A stretch of DNA of 9,661 nt from NCBI GenBank assembly GCA_005878665.1, contig VBLR01000087.1, positions 1 to 9,661 of the forward strand, given 5' to 3'. Source of the DNA: Methanobacteriota archaeon. GTDB taxonomy: Archaea > Thermoplasmatota > Thermoplasmata > RBG-16-68-12. Under the pieces are notes generated by a model. It ran no database searches, had not been told where the DNA came from, and saw nothing but the letters and a program-made list of their open reading frames with translations. Of the stretch, positions 6,690-9,661 are shown in pieces. The translations under genes were made by a program, and so were the position numbers. The first letter of the stretch is position 1. Each line of letters opens with the position of its first letter.

Positions 6690-7574
6690 GTGCACGTGGT
6701 GTCCGTCGCGGCGGTCGCGGTCATCGTCCTTGCGACGGCGTACGGCTTCGTCCGAAAGGCGCCGTTGTCGCTCATGTACGCCGTCGCGATCCTGGCCGTG
6801 TACGCGCTCCAGGTCGCGTCTTCTGCGTTTGGAGCCGTCATCTCCTCACCGGTCACCGTGGAGCTCGGCCTGCTCGCCGGCCCCGGACTGCCGCCCGCGC
6901 CCTGGTCCTGGGTCACGTTCGAGTTCGTACATGGGTCGGAGACGCACATCTTCCTCAACCTGCTCGGACTCATCTTGATCTCGCCCCCTCTCGAACAGCG
7001 AATAGGGAGCACGCGGTGGACGATCCTGTTCTTCGTCGGTGGGGCCGTCGGAGCGGTCGTCTTCCTGCTCGTGCATCTCGGTGCTCTTGTCCTCCTCGTT
7101 GGAGCCTCCGCGGGGATCTTCGCGGTCTTCGGCGCGTACGGACGTCTCTATCCGCGAGACCGCGTCACCCTGTTCCTGCCCATCCCGGGAGTCCCATCGC
7201 TGCCGGTCGTCGAAGTGGTCGTCATCTTCCTCATCTTGGAGACCCTCCTGGGACTCCTCGGGCCACTCGGAATCGCCTGGGAGGCCCACGTGGGCGCCCT
7301 CATCTTCGGGTTCGCGACGGCGCCGTTCTTCATGCGCCTCCCTTTGCGGGGCGGCCGGGGCCGTCTCATCCCAGTCAAGGCGATTGCGGACCTCGCCACG
7401 ACCCCCGAGCTCCAGCGAATCCTCGGAGAGGCGGAGCGAGCGGACCTGCCGGAGACCCGCGAAGCCTGGATCGAGTCGTTCGTCCGCGCCGCTCGATGTC
7501 CTCGATGCGCCGGTCCGCTGCAACGGCGGTTCGGGCGGATCGTCAGCGACTGCGGGTGGCGTCGGCGTCTGTAG
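6690..7574 (+). CDS. Rhomboid-family intramembrane serine protease with C-terminal cysteine motif
   Basis: Multi-spanning membrane protein of 294 residues; rhomboids cut substrate helices within the bilayer. Rhomboid features in order: an N-terminal helix (about 4-20) and a second (about 28-46); the loop-TM2 motif with His81, His86 and Asn90 (VHGSETHIFLNLLGL); the serine helix LLVGASAGIFAVFGAYG with predicted catalytic Ser140; and the histidine helix WEAHVGALIFGF with catalytic His200. The serine motif is GASAG rather than the common GASGA. The segment after about residue 220 is cytosolic and ends in RCPRCAGPL (Cys270, Cys273) then SDCGWR (Cys288), like a zinc ribbon that has lost its fourth cysteine. 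GTG 6690 was chosen from the weak TATA spacing; GTG 6696 and 6699 are alternatives. It lies 42 bp before the zinc-ribbon gene. Family call is strong; substrate unknown and activity not certain. Confidence 0.85.
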   Translation: MHVVSVAAVAVIVLATAYGFVRKAPLSLMYAVAILAVYALQVASSAFGAVISSPVTVELGLLAGPGLPPAPWSWVTFEFVHGSETHIFLNLLGLILISPPLEQRIGSTRWTILFFVGGAVGAVVFLLVHLGALVLLVGASAGIFAVFGAYGRLYPRDRVTLFLPIPGVPSLPVVEVVVIFLILETLLGLLGPLGIAWEAHVGALIFGFATAPFFMRLPLRGGRGRLIPVKAIADLATTPELQRILGEAERADLPETREAWIESFVRAARCPRCAGPLQRRFGRIVSDCGWRRRL

Positions 7575-7616
7575 TCATCGCAAATCCTTTTCCCGGCCTC
7601 TGCGTTCGACAGGGCC

Positions 7617-8222
7617 ATGGCGGCCCCCAGCGCCCTCGTCCTCAAGTGCGAAGCGTGCGGGGCGGAGGCTCCCCACCGCGTCCTCCGCGGGAAGATCGGA
7701 GGCAAGGACGAAATCGTCTTTGAGGGGACCGTCAAGTGTCCGAATTGCGGCCGGGTGTCCACGGTCGTCACCCGCGAGCCGAAGCCGATTGAGATTCCGC
7801 TCATCGTGTCCTGGCTCGACAAGTCGGAGCGCACGTCCCTGGAGTTCTCGCCGGAGGAGAACGTCGCGGTGGGGGAGGCGCTCGACCTCGGAGACTCGCG
7901 GATCGAGGTCACTGCGGTGGAGGCCGAGGGACGCCGGGTTGCAGCGGCGCGGGCGAAGGAAGTGGGCACCGTCTGGGCGAAACGGGTCGACCGGGTCCGG
8001 GTCAAGTTCTCCGTCAACAAGGGAAACCGGACGGTACCGCACGAAGTCCTCGCCGCGCCGGACGAGGAATTCGAGATCGGGGAAATCGTGGATCTCGGAA
8101 GGGACCGCGCGGTGGTCCACCACATCCGGACCCGGCAGCGAACCGTCCGTCAAGGTCGGGTCCGCGCGGATGACATCGTCAGAATGTACGGGCGCATCGT
8201 GCGCGAGCGGTTCTCGCGGTAG
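7617..8222 (+). CDS. Archaeal zinc-ribbon protein, HVO_0476/COG1326-like
   Basis: A soluble 201-residue protein. The N-terminus carries a two-knuckle zinc ribbon, CEAC (Cys11, Cys14) and CPNCG (Cys41, Cys44), with about 26 residues between. The rest is a charged beta-rich region with no membrane helix. It contains what looks like an internal duplication: residues 84-124 (VGEALDLGDSRIEV...) resemble residues 152-193 (IGEIVDLGRDRAVV...). The size, N-terminal ribbon and following VGE-DLG pattern resemble the archaea-specific COG1326 family typified by Haloferax HVO_0476, whose function is not known to me. ATG 7617 is the first start in frame after the rhomboid stop and gives a normal N-terminus. 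No strong TATA box precedes it; only a weak T-rich tract lies at 7586-7590. It may be co-transcribed with the rhomboid gene 42 bp upstream. Recognition is by pattern, not by alignment. Confidence 0.8.
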   Translation: MAAPSALVLKCEACGAEAPHRVLRGKIGGKDEIVFEGTVKCPNCGRVSTVVTREPKPIEIPLIVSWLDKSERTSLEFSPEENVAVGEALDLGDSRIEVTAVEAEGRRVAAARAKEVGTVWAKRVDRVRVKFSVNKGNRTVPHEVLAAPDEEFEIGEIVDLGRDRAVVHHIRTRQRTVRQGRVRADDIVRMYGRIVRERFSR

Positions 8223-8291
8223 GTCCGCGAACGTCGGTCGTCAACGTTCGCGCGGCACCGGCTGAAGCAAAGCGTTATCGTCGGCCGAGGG

Positions 8292-8993
8292 ATGGTCACT
8301 CCCGCAATGATTACGCTTCTCGGCGTGGGCCATGTCTTCGATATCGGAGCCGCCATCCGAGCGGAGGTCCTCTCCCGCCGACCGAAGGTCGTCGCCCTCG
8401 AGCTCGATCCGGTCCGGTATCAAGCGATCATGAGCCGTGAACCGAGGCGTCGAGGCTGGTCCGTCCTCGGGTTACTGGCCCAGTTCCAGGTCCGGATCGC
8501 GGACCAGTATGGCGTCCAAGTCGGCGACGAGATGGTCGCGGCCGCTCGGGCGGCGCAGGAGATCGGGAGCGAGGTCGTGCTCATCGACGAAGACTCGCGG
8601 GTCGTCCTCCGACGGGTGTGGGGAGAGATGTCGGTCCGGGAACGCATCCGCCTCCTCACTTCCGCGCTGGGGGCGTTTTTCACCCGCAAAGAAAAAGTCG
8701 AAGCGGAGCTGCAGCGCTTCTACCGAGACGAACAGAGCTTCCTCCGCGAATTCGCGGCGGAGCTCCCGACCGCGAAGCGCATCTTGATCGACGAACGAGA
8801 CGCGGCGATGGCCCGAACCCTGCGCGGGCTCGCGGAATCCCGTGGCGAGGTCCTCGCGGTCGTCGGGGAAGGCCACGTCGATGGATTGTTGCGTCACCTT
8901 GCCGGCGTGCCAGTCGACGTCGTTCACCTCGAGCAACTCCGCTCTGTGCCGGCGGGACCGAACGCGAGCGTGAACGTGTCCGTTCACCTCTGA
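8292..8993 (+). CDS. TraB-domain protein (TraB/PrgY/GumN superfamily)
   Basis: A 233-residue protein matching the TraB domain. It has an opening LLGVGHVFD (GxGH, residues 11-14), VVALELDPVRYQ (33-44) with conserved Glu37, Asp40 and Arg42, VVLIDEDSR (95-103), LIDERDAAMAR (165-175) and the closing VVGEGHVDGL (190-199). The superfamily is thought to share a fold with metal-dependent proteases, and bacterial TraB/PrgY members affect pheromone signalling; archaeal members lack a defined role. Many archaeal TraB proteins continue into a C-terminal membrane region. This one stops shortly after the last motif, so it appears to be a soluble domain-only version. ATG 8292 is used; ATG 8307 (MITLLGVGHV) is an equally good start and fits a weak GTTATC element near 8273-8278 about 30 nt upstream. 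The 3' end overlaps the convergent methyltransferase by 10 bp. Confidence 0.85.
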   Translation: MVTPAMITLLGVGHVFDIGAAIRAEVLSRRPKVVALELDPVRYQAIMSREPRRRGWSVLGLLAQFQVRIADQYGVQVGDEMVAAARAAQEIGSEVVLIDEDSRVVLRRVWGEMSVRERIRLLTSALGAFFTRKEKVEAELQRFYRDEQSFLREFAAELPTAKRILIDERDAAMARTLRGLAESRGEVLAVVGEGHVDGLLRHLAGVPVDVVHLEQLRSVPAGPNASVNVSVHL

Positions 8994-9472
8994 GGCCGCG
9001 GCGGCCGCGGAATCCAACGGGGGACCGATTCCCGGTAGGCCCGATATTCCGCGCCGAACCGCGATTCGAGGGTGCGTTCCTCGTGTCGGATGAGGAGGTT
9101 CGCGGGAATCCCGAGGAGGAAAACAAGGAAGACGGCTCCCGGTGAGCCGACGACCAGAGCGACCCCGAGCACGGCGAGGAAGTGAGATCCCGCGATCGGG
9201 TTTCGGGTCCACGCATAGGGCCCGGAGGTGACGAGTCGGCTCGGCGGCAAGCGCGGGTTCGGAGTGCCGCGGGCTCCCGCGAAGAGCACGAAGCACCAAC
9301 CGAGTCCCGCCAATCCGACGAGGACGAAGACGAATCCGGCGAGGCGGAGGGGGTCCGGAAGCGTTGGGAGGCTGGGTCCGCGGTCAATCGTCAGGCCCAG
9401 GAGAGGGACGCCCAGGTAGAGCGCCAGGAACACGATCGAAATCTCGGCCCAGGCCACGATCCGGCGGTCCAT
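8984..9472 (-). CDS. Membrane methyltransferase, isoprenylcysteine carboxyl methyltransferase / PEMT-like family
   Basis: A 162-residue integral membrane protein. Hydrophobic segments lie at about residues 6-30, 42-65 and 92-127. The conserved C-terminal half of this S-adenosylmethionine-dependent family is clear: LVTSGPYAWTRNPI, then HEERTLESRFGAEYRAY and VPRWIPR, the family's usual E-E-x-x-L...FG..Y..Y...VPRWIP signature. Eukaryotic ICMT methylates prenylated cysteine and PEMT methylates phospholipid headgroups. Prokaryotic relatives are common and mostly uncharacterised, so the substrate here is unknown. ATG 9472 gives MDRRIVAWAEI directly before the first helix and lies about 26 nt from a minus-strand TATA-like box. 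The frame continues upstream to 9631 but that part is Arg-rich and runs through the divergent promoter region, so it was excluded. The stop overlaps the TraB gene end by 10 bp. Confidence 0.85.
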   Translation of the reverse strand: MDRRIVAWAEISIVFLALYLGVPLLGLTIDRGPSLPTLPDPLRLAGFVFVLVGLAGLGWCFVLFAGARGTPNPRLPPSRLVTSGPYAWTRNPIAGSHFLAVLGVALVVGSPGAVFLVFLLGIPANLLIRHEERTLESRFGAEYRAYRESVPRWIPRPPRPQR

Positions 9473-9494
9473 CGAACGGCGGACGGGAGTTCTC

Positions 9495-9501
9495 GTATTT
9501 C
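9495..9501 (-). promoter_or_regulatory. TATA-like box for the membrane methyltransferase
   Basis: GAAATAC when read on the minus strand, centred 26 nt upstream of ATG 9472. This supports the short start and a leaderless transcript. Confidence 0.45.
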
Positions 9502-9551
9502 GGATTTGGGCCCGACCGACCCGACCGCCAGTCTCACCCACCCGCCGCGAA

Positions 9552-9560
9552 CTCTTAAGG
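9552..9560 (+). promoter_or_regulatory. TATA-like box for the right-edge gene
   Basis: CTCTTAAGG centred 29 nt upstream of GTG 9585. It is the only AT-rich element before the truncated gene and is at the distance seen for other genes here. Confidence 0.4.
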
Positions 9561-9584
9561 AAGGAACCCGGATTGCGGCTCACC

Positions 9585-9661
9585 GTGGCCGTTCTGGACC
9601 CCGCGAAAGGGGCGACGACGCAGTTCCTCAAAACGCAATTCCACCGCTACTATGACACCAC
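9585..9661 (+). CDS. Start of a gene cut by the window edge; possibly archaeal DNA primase small subunit (PriS)
   Basis: Only the first 25 complete codons are present. From GTG 9585 the protein starts MAVLDPAKGATTQFLKTQFH and continues RYYDT. The pattern T-x-x-[FY]-L-[KR]-x-x-F-x-x-YY is like the N-terminus of archaeal PriS proteins, for example haloarchaeal ones, which make RNA primers for replication. The fragment ends before the catalytic aspartates and the zinc knuckle, so the identity is a guess from a short motif. An in-frame TTG at 9573 is an alternative start. The gene is divergent from the methyltransferase with a 112-bp spacer holding both promoters. It is certainly more than chance spacing: TATA position and open frame agree. 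Confidence 0.45.
   Translation, partial: MAVLDPAKGATTQFLKTQFHRYYDT

Noticed and set aside
7039..8265. 408-codon plus-strand frame across the rhomboid and zinc-ribbon genes
   Set aside because: Ser/Arg-rich translation in another frame of two well-supported genes, spanning their intergenic gap.
8994..9012. GC-rich inverted repeat just after the TraB stop, considered as a terminator
   Set aside because: It encodes the Pro/Arg tail of the methyltransferase, is an imperfect palindrome and is not followed by a T tract, as archaeal terminators usually require.
9473..9631. N-terminal extension of the membrane methyltransferase
   Set aside because: It is Arg-rich, overlaps the edge gene and both TATA-like elements, and adds nothing resembling the family; ATG 9472 directly precedes the first helix.
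1..9661. tRNA, rRNA, CRISPR, transposase, toxin-antitoxin or defence genes
   Set aside because: No matching repeats, cloverleaf-like sequences, inverted-repeat-flanked ORFs or family motifs were seen by eye on either strand; a covariance-model scan for RNAs was not possible.

Overview
The window looks like a piece of a high-GC archaeal chromosome, probably from a Thermoplasmatota-like euryarchaeal lineage. That assignment is inferred, not proven. The reasons are: (i) TATA-like boxes about 24-30 nt upstream of most start codons with little or no 5' leader, the archaeal leaderless pattern; (ii) a small zinc-ribbon protein resembling the archaeal HVO_0476/COG1326 family; (iii) a truncated gene at the right edge whose first residues resemble the archaeal DNA primase small subunit; (iv) strong G/C preference at third codon positions and frequent GTG starts. 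No tRNA, rRNA, CRISPR array, insertion sequence or phage gene was seen, and no intergenic gap exceeds about 220 bp.

Layout. Positions 2-2770 (+) hold a very large tandem-FtsX ABC transporter permease cut off at its N-terminus by the window edge. A tiny YHS-domain metal-binding protein lies on the minus strand (2787-2981), followed by a divergent Gfo/Idh/MocA oxidoreductase (3072-4061, +). This converges on a UDP-sugar dehydrogenase of the WecC/WbpA type (4068-5366, -). That gene is divergent from a UDP-N-acetylglucosamine 2-epimerase of the WecB/WbpI type (5588-6649, +). The 221-bp gap between them carries a promoter for each side and a possible 39-codon small ORF. Three plus-strand genes follow: a rhomboid-family intramembrane protease with a C-terminal cysteine motif (6690-7574), the COG1326-like zinc-ribbon protein (7617-8222) and a short TraB-domain protein (8292-8993). 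A membrane methyltransferase of the ICMT/PEMT type (8984-9472, -) overlaps the TraB gene tail to tail by 10 bp. It is divergent from the edge-truncated primase-like gene (from 9585, +).

Function. The clearest theme is nucleotide-sugar biosynthesis for surface glycans. The 6-dehydrogenase, the 2-epimerase and the MocA-type oxidoreductase together could make UDP-ManNAcA, or could be three of the five steps of a UDP-ManNAc3NAcA pathway whose aminotransferase and acetyltransferase would lie elsewhere. The FtsX permease carries a cluster of N-x-S/T sequons in its second extracytoplasmic domain, so it could be a glycosylation target. The rest are single-gene housekeeping or poorly characterised archaeal functions. 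I see no clear undescribed multi-gene defence or mobile system. The most unusual local features are the small ORF overlapping the epimerase promoter and start, the rhomboid with a rearranged serine motif and an incomplete zinc ribbon, and the sequon cluster.
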